DNA of 64,000 bases, from assembly GCF_001905845.1 (NCBI RefSeq), contig NZ_LIVZ01000001.1, positions 372,001 to 436,000 on the forward strand. The letters run 5' to 3'. The notes beneath the pieces are model-generated. The model was not told the origin of the DNA. It ran no database searches and worked only from the letters and a program-made list of their open reading frames with translations. The position numbers and the translations under genes are program-made. The stretch comes from Streptomyces sp. TSRI0107 (GTDB taxonomy: Bacteria > Actinomycetota > Actinomycetes > Streptomycetales > Streptomycetaceae). Positions 53,945 through 63,130 of this stretch are shown here, one piece after another (the stretch's first letter is position 1; each line of letters begins with the position of its first letter).

Positions 53945-53978
53945 AACCCCTGGTCCGTATGGGGGCGGTCCAGGGGTT
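53945..53978. terminator. Hairpin downstream of the second pepN
   Basis: AACCCCTGG (53945-53953) and CCAGGGGTT (53970-53978), perfect 9 bp, 74 bp past the stop of the minus-strand aminopeptidase gene and 115 bp before the next gene start. Confidence 0.55.
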
Positions 53979-54051
53979 ACGGTCTTTCCTGCCGGGATTT
54001 CGTAACGGTGACCTACGGCCCAAGCTCAGGCCAAAGGCCGTCGGGCGGGCC

Positions 54052-56655
54052 TCAGTTCGCCGCCGCGTCGCACTCCTGGCCGCGCAGCGCCCGCGCCAGG
54101 TCGTCCCGCGCCTCCAGCACCAGACGGCGCAGCGCCGGCGGGGCGCCCTCGTGGGCGGACAGCCAGGCGTCCGTCGCCCGCAGCGTCTCCGGCGAGTCCT
54201 GGAGCGACGGGAACAGACCCCGCACCACGTCCATGCCGATCTGGATGGACCGCTCCCGCCACACCCGCTCGATCACCGCGAAGTACTTCTCCGCGTACGG
54301 CGCCAGCAGCTCCCGCTGCGACGGCTGCGCGAAGCCCGCGATGGTCGCCTCCACCAGCGCGTTGGACAGCGCGTCCGACTCCACGACCTGCGCCCACGCC
54401 TGTGCCTTGACCGCCGCGGAGGGCCGCGCGGCCAGGCAGCGCACCTGGTGCCGCTTGCCGGACGCGGTGTCGTCGCGGGCCAGCTCCTCGGCCAGCGTCC
54501 GCTCGTCGGCCGCCCCGTGCGCGGCCAGCGGCTCCAGGAACGCCCAGCGCAGCTCCTGGTCCACTTCCAGACCGTCGATCTTCTCGGTGCCGTCCAGCAG
54601 ACCGCGCAGCAGCCGCAGGTCCGCGTCGCCGGACGCCGTCGTCGCGAAGAACCGCGCCCACGCCAGCTGGTGCTCGCTGCCCGGCTCGGCCGCCCGCAGC
54701 TCACGCAGGGCGCCCTCCGCCAGCAGCCGCTCGCCCTCCGCGCGCCGGTCCGGGGCCACGTAGTGGACCAGCGCGGAGTTCGCCCACGCGTGCAGCATCT
54801 GCAGCACGCCGATGTCCGACTCGCGGCCCGCGAACCGCAGCACCAGGCCGACGAAGTCCCGCGCCGGCAGCAGCGCGTCCCGGGTCAGGTTCCACAGCGC
54901 CGACCAGCACAGGGCACGCGCCAGCGGGTCCTCGATCGCGCCCAGGTGGCCGCGCAGCGTGTCCAGCGAGGTCGCGTCGAAGCGGATCTTGCAGTACGTC
55001 AGGTCGTCGTCGTTGACGAGCACCAGCTCCGGCGCCTCCGCGCCCGCCAGCTCCGCCACGACCGTGCGCGGGCCGTCGACGTCCGCCTCGGCGCGCGCGT
55101 ACCGCTCCAGCGCGCCGTCCGGCGTGCGGCGGTACAGGCCCACCGCCACCCGGTGCGGCCGCAGCTCAGGGTGCGATTCGGGGGCTTCCTGGACCACCGC
55201 CAGCTCGGCGATCCGGCCGCCCTCGGTGTCCAGCAGCACCTGCGGGGTCAGCGAGTTGACCCCGGCCGTCTGCAGCCAGGACCGCGCCCAGCCGCTCATG
55301 TCCCGGCCGCTGGTCTCCTCCAGCACCGACAGCAGGTCGCCCAGGCGCGTGTTGCCGTACGCGTGCCGCTTGAAGTAGCGCCGCGCGCCCTCCAGGAACG
55401 CGTCCTGCCCGACGTACGCCACCAGCTGCTTGAGCACCGAGGCGCCCTTGGCGTAGGTGATGCCGTCGAAGTTGAGCTTCGCGTCCTGCAGGTCGCGGAT
55501 GTCGGCGGTGATGGGGTGCGTCGACGGCAGCTGGTCCGCGCGGTACGCCCAGGCCTTGCGGCGGTTGGCGAAGGTGATCCAGGCGTCCTTGAAGCGGGTC
55601 GCGCCGACGTTGGCGAAGGTGCCCATGAAGTCGGCGAAGGACTCCTTCAGCCACAGGTCGTCCCACCACTCCATGGTGACCAGGTCGCCGAACCACATGT
55701 GCGCCATCTCGTGCAGGACGACGTTGGCCCGGCCCTCGTACGACGCCTGCGTCACCTTGCCGCGGAAGATGAACTCCTCGCGGAAGGTCACCAGGCCCGG
55801 GTTCTCCATCGCGCCGAGGTTGTACTCGGGCACGAACGCCTGGTCGTACTTCCCGAACGGGTACGGGTAGTCGAAGTGGTCGTGGAAGAAGTCCAGGCCC
55901 TGCTTGGTGACCAGGAAGACGTCGTCGGAGTCGAAGTACGGGGCCAGGCCCTTGCGGCACATCGCGCCGAGGGGGATCTCCAGGCGGGTGCCGTCCGCGA
56001 ACACCCGCTCGTAGGAGTCCGTCACATAGTGGTACGGGCCGGCCACCACACACGTGATGTACGTCGAGATCGGCTTGGTCTCCGCGAACCGCCACACGCC
56101 GTCGGCCCGCTCGCCGGCCCCGTTGCTCCACACCGTCCACTCCTCCGGCGCCCGCACCTCGAAGCGGAACGGGGCCTTGAGGTCCGGCTGCTCGAAGTTC
56201 GCGAACACCCGGCGGGAGTCGGCCGGCTCGTACTGCGTGTACAGGTAGACCTCGCCGTCCTCCGGGTCGACGAAGCGGTGCAGGCCCTCGCCGGTGCGGG
56301 AGTAGGCGCACCGGGCGTCCACGATCAGCTCGTTGTCGGCGGCCAGGTCCTCCAGCACGATCCGGGAGCCGTCGAACACCTCGCTCGGATCGAGGTCGCG
56401 GCCGTTGAGGGAGACCGCGGTGACGCTCGGCGCGATCAGGTCCGCGAAGCTCGACGCGCCCGGCTCGGCGCAGCGGAAGCGGATCGTGGTGACCGAGCGG
56501 AAAGTGCGCGGGCCGTCGCCCTCGTGCTCGCCGACGGCCGAACGCACGTCGAGGGACACCTCGTACCCGTCGACGGACAGCAGTGCGGCCCGCTCCCGGG
56601 CCTCGTCGCGGGACAGATTCTCACCGGGCACGGGCGGCACTCCCTCGTACGTCAT
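54052..56655 (-). CDS. pepN: Aminopeptidase N (M1 family), second copy
   Basis: 867 residues with GAMEN and the zinc site HEMAHMWFGDL plus the third ligand Glu in KES. It aligns end to end with the protein at 32978-35557: identical stretches include AHMWFGDLVTMEWW, NFDGITYAKGASVLKQLVAYVG and YFKRHAYGNTRLGDLLS. The two are paralogues about 20 kb apart, divergent enough in the N- and C-termini not to be a recent duplication. It is cytosolic, with no signal peptide. The presence of two copies suggests differing peptide preference or timing of expression. Confidence 0.95.
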   Translation of the reverse strand: MTYEGVPPVPGENLSRDEARERAALLSVDGYEVSLDVRSAVGEHEGDGPRTFRSVTTIRFRCAEPGASSFADLIAPSVTAVSLNGRDLDPSEVFDGSRIVLEDLAADNELIVDARCAYSRTGEGLHRFVDPEDGEVYLYTQYEPADSRRVFANFEQPDLKAPFRFEVRAPEEWTVWSNGAGERADGVWRFAETKPISTYITCVVAGPYHYVTDSYERVFADGTRLEIPLGAMCRKGLAPYFDSDDVFLVTKQGLDFFHDHFDYPYPFGKYDQAFVPEYNLGAMENPGLVTFREEFIFRGKVTQASYEGRANVVLHEMAHMWFGDLVTMEWWDDLWLKESFADFMGTFANVGATRFKDAWITFANRRKAWAYRADQLPSTHPITADIRDLQDAKLNFDGITYAKGASVLKQLVAYVGQDAFLEGARRYFKRHAYGNTRLGDLLSVLEETSGRDMSGWARSWLQTAGVNSLTPQVLLDTEGGRIAELAVVQEAPESHPELRPHRVAVGLYRRTPDGALERYARAEADVDGPRTVVAELAGAEAPELVLVNDDDLTYCKIRFDATSLDTLRGHLGAIEDPLARALCWSALWNLTRDALLPARDFVGLVLRFAGRESDIGVLQMLHAWANSALVHYVAPDRRAEGERLLAEGALRELRAAEPGSEHQLAWARFFATTASGDADLRLLRGLLDGTEKIDGLEVDQELRWAFLEPLAAHGAADERTLAEELARDDTASGKRHQVRCLAARPSAAVKAQAWAQVVESDALSNALVEATIAGFAQPSQRELLAPYAEKYFAVIERVWRERSIQIGMDVVRGLFPSLQDSPETLRATDAWLSAHEGAPPALRRLVLEARDDLARALRGQECDAAAN

Positions 56656-56777
56656 GGCTACGGCTGAACAGGACCGATCCTGCCATGTGCCCCTGACACG
56701 GCACAGCAGGGAATGAGCGGGGACACCGGTGGCGTTCTCCCCCCTGTTCCCGGAGAACGCCCCCTTGAAGGAGAGAC

Positions 56778-57422
56778 ATGTCGGAGAAGACCCCCGTCGA
56801 CTTCTGGTTCGACCCGGTGTGCCCCTGGGCCTGGATGACCTCCCGGTGGGTGCTGGAGGTCGAGCGGAGCCGCGACATCGAGGTCCGCTGGCATGTCATG
56901 AGCCTCGCCGTGGTGAACGAGGACAAGATGGACGACCTGCCCGAGGACTACCGGGAGATGCTGACCACGCGGGCCTGGCCGCCGATCCGGGTGGTCACGG
57001 CGGCCTGGCAGAAGCACGGCGACGCCGTGGTCGGCCCCCTCTACACCGCGCTCGGCACCCGCTTCCACAACAACGGCGAGGGCACCACCCTGGAGGCCAT
57101 CGCGGGCGCGCTCGCCGACGTCGGCCTGCCCGCCGACCTCATCGACTACGCCCACCAGGAGGACTTCGAGTTCGAGGCCGAGCTGCGCGCCTCCCACAAG
57201 GAGGGCATCGAGAAGGTCGGCCAGGACGTCGGCACGCCGATCATCGCCGTGCCCGGCGCCGACGGCGAGCAGATCGCCTTCTTCGGCCCCGTCGTCACCC
57301 CGACGCCCCAGGGCGAGGAAGCCGCCCGCCTGTGGGACGGCGTCCTCGCCGTGGCGTCCGTGCCCGGCTTCTACGAGATCAAGCGCACCCGCACCAAGGG
57401 CCCGGACTTCAGCAACCTGTGA
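56778..57422 (+). CDS. DsbA-family, Rv2466c-like oxidoreductase with a single active-site Cys
   Basis: 214 residues from the ATG at 56778, GAAGGAGAG upstream. The thioredoxin-like fold with helical insert follows mycobacterial Rv2466c (mycothiol-dependent nitroreductase) closely: DFWFDPVCPWAWMTSRWVL, WHVMSLAVVNE, DVGTPIIAVPG, FFGPVVTP and the ending FYEIKRTRT. The active site reads CPWA, whereas Rv2466c has CPWC, so only the nucleophilic Cys remains. It probably works by a monothiol mechanism with mycothiol. Cytosolic. Confidence 0.88.
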   Translation: MSEKTPVDFWFDPVCPWAWMTSRWVLEVERSRDIEVRWHVMSLAVVNEDKMDDLPEDYREMLTTRAWPPIRVVTAAWQKHGDAVVGPLYTALGTRFHNNGEGTTLEAIAGALADVGLPADLIDYAHQEDFEFEAELRASHKEGIEKVGQDVGTPIIAVPGADGEQIAFFGPVVTPTPQGEEAARLWDGVLAVASVPGFYEIKRTRTKGPDFSNL

Positions 57423-57427
57423 CGCCC

Positions 57428-57447
57428 AGGGGTGTCTAGGGGTGTCT
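57428..57447. repeat. Tandem 10-bp duplication
   Basis: AGGGGTGTCT occurs twice in direct succession between the DsbA-like gene stop and the glycerophosphodiesterase stop; the second unit carries part of the latter's TAG. Probably a slippage event with no evident function. Confidence 0.6.
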
Positions 57448-58537
57448 AGTCCGCGGCGATCCGCGCCAGATCCGGGAAGTCCGTGACCACCGCGTCCACG
57501 CCGAGACCGTAGTGCAGGGCGTACTCCGCGAACGCGTCGCCGAAGCCGGTCGCCGTCGCGCCGCGGCGCAGGGCGGGCGGCAGGTACTGGTTCTCGGCGC
57601 GGAAGGTGTACGCCCCGACGCGCAGGCCCGCCGCGTGCGCGTCCGCCACCAGCGAGGTGGGCGTGCCGGTGCCGCCGTCCGGGTTCACCGGCACGATCGA
57701 GGACTTGTCCGGGCCGATCCAGTCCGCGTACCCGGCGATCCGCGCCAGCCCGGCCGGGGTCATCATGTCCCGGTACGTCGTCGGATCCCCGGCCGAGACC
57801 AGGTCGTACGGCCCGCCCGTGGTGCCCAGCGCCTGCCACAGCGGCACGCCGAGCCGTTCGCCGGCGATCCGCCGCAGACTCGTCGGCTCGAACGACTGCA
57901 CCACGCATTCACGGGGGCCCAGCCGGTTGCGGCGGACGGCCTGCGCCAGCTTCGGCTCCAGGGGCAGGCCGAGCGCGCGGAAGTACGTGGGGTGCTTGGT
58001 CTCCGGGAAAACGGCGACCGTCCGCCCGTGCGTCCTCGACAGGCGCCGGGCGAGGTCCACGACCTCCTGGAAGGTCATGATCCGCTCACGCCCGTCGAAG
58101 ACCGTGTTGCGGTCGCGGACCAGGGGCAGGCGTTCCACCGCCCGCAGCGTCCTCAGCTCGGCGAGGGTGAAGTCCTCCGTGAACCAGCCGGTCACCGCCC
58201 GCCCGTCCACCGTCTTCGTGGTCCGGCGGTCCGCGAACTCCGGGTGCGCGGCCACGTCGGTGGTCTGCGAGATCTCGTTCTCGTGCCGGACCACCAGCAC
58301 ATGGTCCCTGGTCGGCACCAGATCCGGCTCGATCCAGTCCGCGCCGGTCTGCACGGCGTACGTGTACGAGGCGGCCGTGTGCTCCGGCCGCCAGCCGGCG
58401 GCGCCCCGGTGGCCTATGACCAGGGGCCGGCGCGGGCGCCCGGCGTCCTCGGCGGCCCGCGCCGCGGGGCCGGGAGCGGCGAGCGCCGGGCCGCCGGCGG
58501 CGGCCGCGAGCAGCACGGATCGGCGTCTCATCGGCAT
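57446..58537 (-). CDS. glpQ: Exported glycerophosphodiester phosphodiesterase
   Basis: 363 residues. The leader RRRSVLLAAAAGGPALAA is a twin-arginine signal. The GDPD motif is HRGAAGWRPEHT, with EPDLVPTRDHVLVVRHENE carrying the metal ligands; the active-site Lys lies in PETKHPTYF. It hydrolyses glycerophosphodiesters to glycerol 3-phosphate and an alcohol outside the cell. It follows the FGGY kinase gene by 27 bp and is probably the last gene of that operon, tying the operon to glycerol or polyol phosphate supply. Confidence 0.92.
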   Translation of the reverse strand: MPMRRRSVLLAAAAGGPALAAPGPAARAAEDAGRPRRPLVIGHRGAAGWRPEHTAASYTYAVQTGADWIEPDLVPTRDHVLVVRHENEISQTTDVAAHPEFADRRTTKTVDGRAVTGWFTEDFTLAELRTLRAVERLPLVRDRNTVFDGRERIMTFQEVVDLARRLSRTHGRTVAVFPETKHPTYFRALGLPLEPKLAQAVRRNRLGPRECVVQSFEPTSLRRIAGERLGVPLWQALGTTGGPYDLVSAGDPTTYRDMMTPAGLARIAGYADWIGPDKSSIVPVNPDGGTGTPTSLVADAHAAGLRVGAYTFRAENQYLPPALRRGATATGFGDAFAEYALHYGLGVDAVVTDFPDLARIAAD

Positions 58538-58564
58538 CGGAACGTCCTCTCGTCGTAGAGCGGT

Positions 58565-59986
58565 TCAGCCCTGTGCGCGGGCCCGGGCCTCCGTCAGCCG
58601 GGCCAGATGCTCCTCGTATCCCTTCGCGTAGTACGCCGCCCGGTCCGCGTCCGGCTCCACCACGGCCGTCGGCCGCGTCCACGCCTCCGCGTCCAGGCCG
58701 ACGCCGAACCGCTCGGCCGCCGCGAGCACCGCGCCCCGCGCGCCCACCTCGCCCTCGACGACCCGCAGCGGCCGCCCCAGCACGTCGGCGAGCAGCCGCA
58801 TCCACGCGGGGCTGCGGGTTCCGCCGCCGCACACCGCGAGCGAACCGGTCAGGCCCGCCGCCTGGAGGCAGTGCCGGGCCGCGTAGCCGATGCCCTCGCA
58901 GGTCGCGCGGACCAGGTCGGCGCGGGTCGACTCCAGGCTGACGCCGAGGAGTTCGGCGCGCAGCCGGGGCTCGACGAACGGGGCGCGCTCACCGGACGGG
59001 GCGAAGTACGGCAGCACCCGGACCCCGTGCGCGCCCGGCGGGGTGGCCTCCAGCAGGCCGTCCACCTCCGCGTGCCGGACGCCGGTGGTGGCGAGCACCC
59101 AGTCCAGGGCCGCAGTGCCGACCATCGCGGGCATGGCGCGCAGCCAGTGGCCGGGCCGGTCGGTGGAGATGTACAGGCCGGCCGGCTCGCCGGTCAGATC
59201 CAGGTCGGTGGTGGCCACCAGCGCGGCCAGACAGGTGCCGACGATCAGCAGGCCGTCGCCGGGATCGGTGACGCCCGCGCCGAGCGCGCTCGCCGGCAGA
59301 TCGTACGGCCCGTTCGCGAGCCTCGTGCCCGCCGGCAGGCCCTCGCGGGCCGGCGCGGTCGCCACCGGGTCGCTGACCGGCGCGAGCAGGCCCCGGCGGT
59401 GGGTGAGGCCGAGGAGTTCGACGACCCCGTTGTCGTACGTCCTGCTCCGGGGGTCCAGGAACGGCATCGACGCGTCCGACACGTCCGTCGTCGCCGGTGC
59501 TCCCGTCAGCCGCCGGAACACCATGTCCTTGCAGTACAGGGCGGCCGCGGCGGCGTCCAGGGCGGCCGGCTCGTGCCGGTCCAGCCAGGCCAGCAGGGGG
59601 CCCGGGCAGCCGGGGAACATCGCGCTCCCGGTGCGCCGGAACACCGCCTCGAAGGTGCCGTCCGCCAGCCACTGGCCGAGCAGCTGATGCGCCCGCCCGT
59701 CCATCCAGGAGGCCGCCGCGCGCACCGGGCGCCCCTCCTCGTCCACCAGCCACACCCCGTCGCCCTGCCCGGTCAGCCCGGCCAGCGTCACCGGCCCCGG
59801 CACCCGCGCGGTCAGCGCGCCCAGCACCTCGACGACCGCCGCGTACACCTCCTCCATGTCCTGCTCGACGAACCCGCCCCGCAGCGCGAGCCGCACCGGC
59901 CGGGACTCGACGGCCAGCTCCCGCCCGCCCTCGTCGAAGACGGCGGCCTTCACGACGGACGTGCCCACATCGATACCGACGAACAT
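58565..59986 (-). CDS. FGGY-family carbohydrate kinase
   Basis: 473 residues from the ATG at 59986, with GGGGAGGT 6 bases upstream; the frame stays open further upstream but that part is Arg/Gly-rich shadow. Phosphate-1 loop GIDVGTSVVKAAVFD, a catalytic-Asp region (ASWMDGRAHQ) and the adenosine loop AVCGGGTRSPAWMRLLADVLGRPL are standard FGGY elements. The sugar or polyol phosphorylated cannot be assigned; xylulose-like keto sugars, erythritol or glycerol are the usual substrates. It lies between a 2-hydroxyacid dehydrogenase and a glycerophosphodiesterase gene in an operon with ABC ATPases. Confidence 0.88.
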   Translation of the reverse strand: MFVGIDVGTSVVKAAVFDEGGRELAVESRPVRLALRGGFVEQDMEEVYAAVVEVLGALTARVPGPVTLAGLTGQGDGVWLVDEEGRPVRAAASWMDGRAHQLLGQWLADGTFEAVFRRTGSAMFPGCPGPLLAWLDRHEPAALDAAAAALYCKDMVFRRLTGAPATTDVSDASMPFLDPRSRTYDNGVVELLGLTHRRGLLAPVSDPVATAPAREGLPAGTRLANGPYDLPASALGAGVTDPGDGLLIVGTCLAALVATTDLDLTGEPAGLYISTDRPGHWLRAMPAMVGTAALDWVLATTGVRHAEVDGLLEATPPGAHGVRVLPYFAPSGERAPFVEPRLRAELLGVSLESTRADLVRATCEGIGYAARHCLQAAGLTGSLAVCGGGTRSPAWMRLLADVLGRPLRVVEGEVGARGAVLAAAERFGVGLDAEAWTRPTAVVEPDADRAAYYAKGYEEHLARLTEARARAQG

Positions 59987-60031
59987 TCCGACCTCCCCTT
60001 TCTTGGCTCGGTCGCCTCCGAGGCGCTTCAT

Positions 60032-60098
60032 GCCGGTGTCGAGGCGCGACCGTGCTCGACCCTTCGGGCCTCCGCGCGCTCGCCCCCTCGACACCGGC
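60032..60098. repeat. Inverted repeat between dehydrogenase and kinase genes
   Basis: GCCGGTGTCGAGG (60032-60044) and CCTCGACACCGGC (60086-60098), perfect 13-bp arms separated by 41 nt, within the 171-bp gap between the two operon genes. Possibly an mRNA-processing or attenuation structure that sets relative expression. Confidence 0.6.
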
Positions 60099-60157
60099 GC
60101 GCCTCTCCGGCTCCCTCGCGGCCGACGCCCTTGGCACAGTGCCGGTTGGTGGGCCCA

Positions 60158-61234
60158 TCAGGTCAGGCAGTGCGCCAGCGACTCCCCGCGCGCCCAGCGC
60201 CCCACCTCGGCGGCCGCGATGCGCGCGGCCTTCTCGGCGACGGCCCGGCTGGCGCCGCCCAGGTGCGGGGTCAGCACCAGCCGGTCCGCGAAGCCGTACA
60301 GCGGGGAGTCCGGCGGCAGCGGCTCGTGCGCGTAGGTGTCCAGTGCCGCCGCCGACACCCGCCCGCTCGCCAGCGCCGCGCACAGCGCGCCCTCGTCCAG
60401 CAGCGGCCCGCGCGCCGCGTTCACCACGACCGCGCCGGCCGGCAGCAGGTCCAGCTCACGGGCGCCGATCAGCCCCCGGGTCTCGGCGGTGAGCCGGGCG
60501 TGCAGGCTGAGCAGCCGGGAGCGGCGCAGCAGCTCGTCCAGGGAGGAGACGCGCAGGCCGTGGATCTCGCCGCGCGCATACGGGTCGTACACCATGACCT
60601 GCGCCCCGAACGCGCACAGCACCCGCGCCACCCGGCTGCCCACCGCGCCGTAGCCGACCAGCCCGACCGGCAGGTCCTCCAGCTCCAGACCGCTGTGCTC
60701 GTACGTGTAGTAGGCGGCGCCCTCCCAGCTGCCCCGGCCGGCCAGCGGGATGTGGGCCTGCGGGATGCGGCGCAGGGCGGCCAGCATCAGGCCGACGGTG
60801 AACTCGGCGGTGGCGGCGGCGTTCCGGCCGGGCGCGTAACAGACCCGTACGTCACGCGACTTGGCCGCGTCCAGGTTGACGTTCACCGGGCCGCCCCGGC
60901 ACACCACGACCAGCCGCAGGCCGGGCGAGGCGTCGAGGACGCGGGCGGTGACCGGGCCCATCTGGGTGACCAGCACCTGACGGCCGTCGCCCAGCGCCTC
61001 GATCAGCTCGTCCTCGGCGTCGCTGGCCTCGGCCACCTCGGCCACCGGCCCGAACGGCTCCAGCGGCCAGCCGAGCCGCAGCTCCCGCACGTCCGCCGGG
61101 TGTTCGTGCCGGACCGCCTCCGCGATCAGCGACGGCAGCACGAAGCGGTCACCGGCGGCCACCACACGGACCGGGCCGGAGCTCGCCAAGGGAGCCGGTG
61201 AAGGGGTCGTCGCAGGGTTCGTCGCAAAGGTCAT
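60158..61234 (-). CDS. D-isomer-specific 2-hydroxyacid dehydrogenase
   Basis: 358 residues. The NAD-binding loop is VGLVGYGAVGSRVARVL with Asp in VMVYDPYA; catalytic Arg/Glu/His follow in VVNAARGPLLDEGAL, DTYAHEPLPPDSP and TPHLGGAS. The family reduces 2-keto acids or oxidises 2-hydroxy acids, including phosphoglycerate-like compounds. Its ATG at 61234 overlaps the stop of the ABC ATPase gene as ATGA, so it is a firm member of the operon. Its specific substrate is not readable, though a phosphorylated C3-C5 acid fits the setting. Confidence 0.88.
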   Translation of the reverse strand: MTFATNPATTPSPAPLASSGPVRVVAAGDRFVLPSLIAEAVRHEHPADVRELRLGWPLEPFGPVAEVAEASDAEDELIEALGDGRQVLVTQMGPVTARVLDASPGLRLVVVCRGGPVNVNLDAAKSRDVRVCYAPGRNAAATAEFTVGLMLAALRRIPQAHIPLAGRGSWEGAAYYTYEHSGLELEDLPVGLVGYGAVGSRVARVLCAFGAQVMVYDPYARGEIHGLRVSSLDELLRRSRLLSLHARLTAETRGLIGARELDLLPAGAVVVNAARGPLLDEGALCAALASGRVSAAALDTYAHEPLPPDSPLYGFADRLVLTPHLGGASRAVAEKAARIAAAEVGRWARGESLAHCLT

Positions 61235-62307
61235 CGCAGGGACTCTCCTGTCTCGGCGTCGAAGACATGGGTGAGGCCGGGGTCGGCGGCGATCCGGACC
61301 CGTTCGTCGTGGGCGAGCCGCACCTCCGGGCCGGTCAGCACGGTGACGGGCCGGTCGACGCCCGCGAGGGCGACGGTGGCGATGCCCGACTCCAGCAGCG
61401 GTTCGTGCGCCAGCACCTTCGCGGGCAGCCCGCCGGCGCCGGTCAGCGAGAGGTCCTCGGGCCGGACGCCGACGACCACCTCGCGGCCCGCCTCGACCGG
61501 CACCGGCAGCGGCAGCTCCAGCCCGTCGGCGAGGCGGGCGGCACGGCCGCCGGGGGCCGTGATGCCGGGCAGCAGGTTGATCGCGGGCTCGCCGACGAAG
61601 TCCGCGACGAAGACGGTGGCCGGGCTGTCGTAGATCTCGTACGGGGTGCCGAGCTGCTGGATCACGCCGTCCCGCATCACGGCGATCCGGTCGGCGAGCG
61701 ACAGGGCCTCCTCCTGGTCGTGGGTGACCAGGATCGTGGTGTGCCCCAGGTCGCGCTGGATGCGCTTCAGCTCGCGGCGGGTGGTGTCGCGCTGGGCCGC
61801 GTCCAGGTGGGAGAGGGGTTCGTCGAGGAGCAGGACGTCCGGTTCGCGGATCAGGGCGCGGGCCAGGGCCACCCGCTGCTTCTGCCCGCTGGACAGACCG
61901 GCGGGGCGGGCGCCGAGGATGCCGGTGAGGCCGATGCGTTCCGCCATCTCGCCGACCCTGCGGTCCACGTCCTTGCGGCGGCCCCGCGCCCGCAGCCCGA
62001 ACGCCAGGTTCTCCGCGACCGTCAGCGGCGGGTACAGCGCGTAGTTCTCGAACGCGACGCCGATGTTGCGCCGCTGCGCGGGCCGGTCCACGACCGACGC
62101 CCCGCCGACCAGGATGTCCCCGCCGGTCACCGCCTCCAGCCCGGCGATCATCCGCAGGGTGGTGGACTTGCCGCAGCCCGACGGGCCGAGCAGCCCCAGC
62201 AGTTCGCCGGAGCGCAGCGCGAGGTCGAGACCGCGCACCGCGTCGACCGGGGGCCGCCCGCGCGGACGGTACGTCTTGCGCAGCTCACGTAGCTCCAGCT
62301 CGGTCAT
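61231..62307 (-). CDS. MalK-like ABC transporter ATP-binding protein (first copy)
   Basis: 358 residues. Walker A GPSGCGKST, signature LSSGQKQR, Walker B VLLLDEPLSHLD, switch His in LVTHDQEEAL, then a MalK/UgpC-type TOBE regulatory domain. The Q-loop reads AFENYALYP, so Glu replaces the usual Gln; the second ATPase of this operon has the same change. It energises carbohydrate or polyol uptake through permeases presumably encoded beyond the right edge. Its start overlaps the end of the DeoR gene by 23 bases. Confidence 0.92.
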   Translation of the reverse strand: MTELELRELRKTYRPRGRPPVDAVRGLDLALRSGELLGLLGPSGCGKSTTLRMIAGLEAVTGGDILVGGASVVDRPAQRRNIGVAFENYALYPPLTVAENLAFGLRARGRRKDVDRRVGEMAERIGLTGILGARPAGLSSGQKQRVALARALIREPDVLLLDEPLSHLDAAQRDTTRRELKRIQRDLGHTTILVTHDQEEALSLADRIAVMRDGVIQQLGTPYEIYDSPATVFVADFVGEPAINLLPGITAPGGRAARLADGLELPLPVPVEAGREVVVGVRPEDLSLTGAGGLPAKVLAHEPLLESGIATVALAGVDRPVTVLTGPEVRLAHDERVRIAADPGLTHVFDAETGESLR

Positions 62308-63130
62308 CGGCGGCGTCCCCTTTTTCCCGGCTCGCTGGCGTCGCGCACACCTCGTGGCGGACCTTGTGCTCGTCCAGGTCGCGCAGCGCCTCGGCGGACG
62401 CCCCGTCGTCGACCAGCAGCAGGTCGAAACGGGACAGCGGCACGACGCGGTGCAGGGCGACCCGGCCCAGCTTGGTGTGGTCGATCAGCAGGACGTTGCG
62501 GGCGGCCGAGTCGAGCATCGCCCGCTTCACGGACACGATGTGCTGCTCCTGGTGGTAGGCGTGACCGGCGTGCACGGCCGACGTGGAGGCGAAGCAGACG
62601 TCCACGCGCAGCTGCTGCACCGCCTCGACGCAGGACACGCCGAGGAAGGAGGCGTGCAGCGGGTCGTAGTCGCCGCCCAGCGCCATCAGGTGGATGCCGC
62701 GCTGGTCGGCGAGGAGGTTGATGGCCGGCAGGAAGTTGGTGACGACGGTGAGCGGGGTGATCTCGCCCAGCCGCAGCCGGCGGGCTATCTCCAGAGTGGA
62801 CGTGGAGTCGTCCAGCATGACCGCCATGCCGGGTTCGATCAGCCCTACGGCCCGGTCGGCGACGGCGGCCTTCTCGGCCCGCATCGTCTTCATCCGGTAC
62901 TGCACGTTCGACTCGAACACCCCGGACGGCTGCGCGGTCACCCCGCCCCGGAACTTCCGTACGATGCCCTGCCGTTCCAGCTCGTCGAGGTCCCGGTGGA
63001 TCGTCATCAGACTCACCCCGAACCGCTCGGCCAGCTCGGCCGCCGTCGCCGACCCCTCCGCCAGCACCTGCTCGGCCATGGCGGCCTGCCGGGCCGCCGG
63101 TCCCTGAAACGCGTGGTTGCCGCTGCTCAT
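62285..63130 (-). CDS. DeoR/GlpR-family transcriptional regulator
   Basis: 281 residues. The N-terminal HTH (TAAELAERFGVSLMTIHRDLDELERQGIVRKFRGGV) and the phosphosugar-sensing C-terminal domain (MLDDSTST, FLPAINLL, VLLIDHTKLGRVA) are clear. MTIHRDL is the DeoR signature. It probably senses a phosphorylated intermediate made by the FGGY kinase and represses the operon in which it lies. Its ATG overlaps the stop of the upstream ATPase gene as ATGA, so it is embedded in the operon. Confidence 0.92.
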   Translation of the reverse strand: MSSGNHAFQGPAARQAAMAEQVLAEGSATAAELAERFGVSLMTIHRDLDELERQGIVRKFRGGVTAQPSGVFESNVQYRMKTMRAEKAAVADRAVGLIEPGMAVMLDDSTSTLEIARRLRLGEITPLTVVTNFLPAINLLADQRGIHLMALGGDYDPLHASFLGVSCVEAVQQLRVDVCFASTSAVHAGHAYHQEQHIVSVKRAMLDSAARNVLLIDHTKLGRVALHRVVPLSRFDLLLVDDGASAEALRDLDEHKVRHEVCATPASREKGDAADDRAGAT

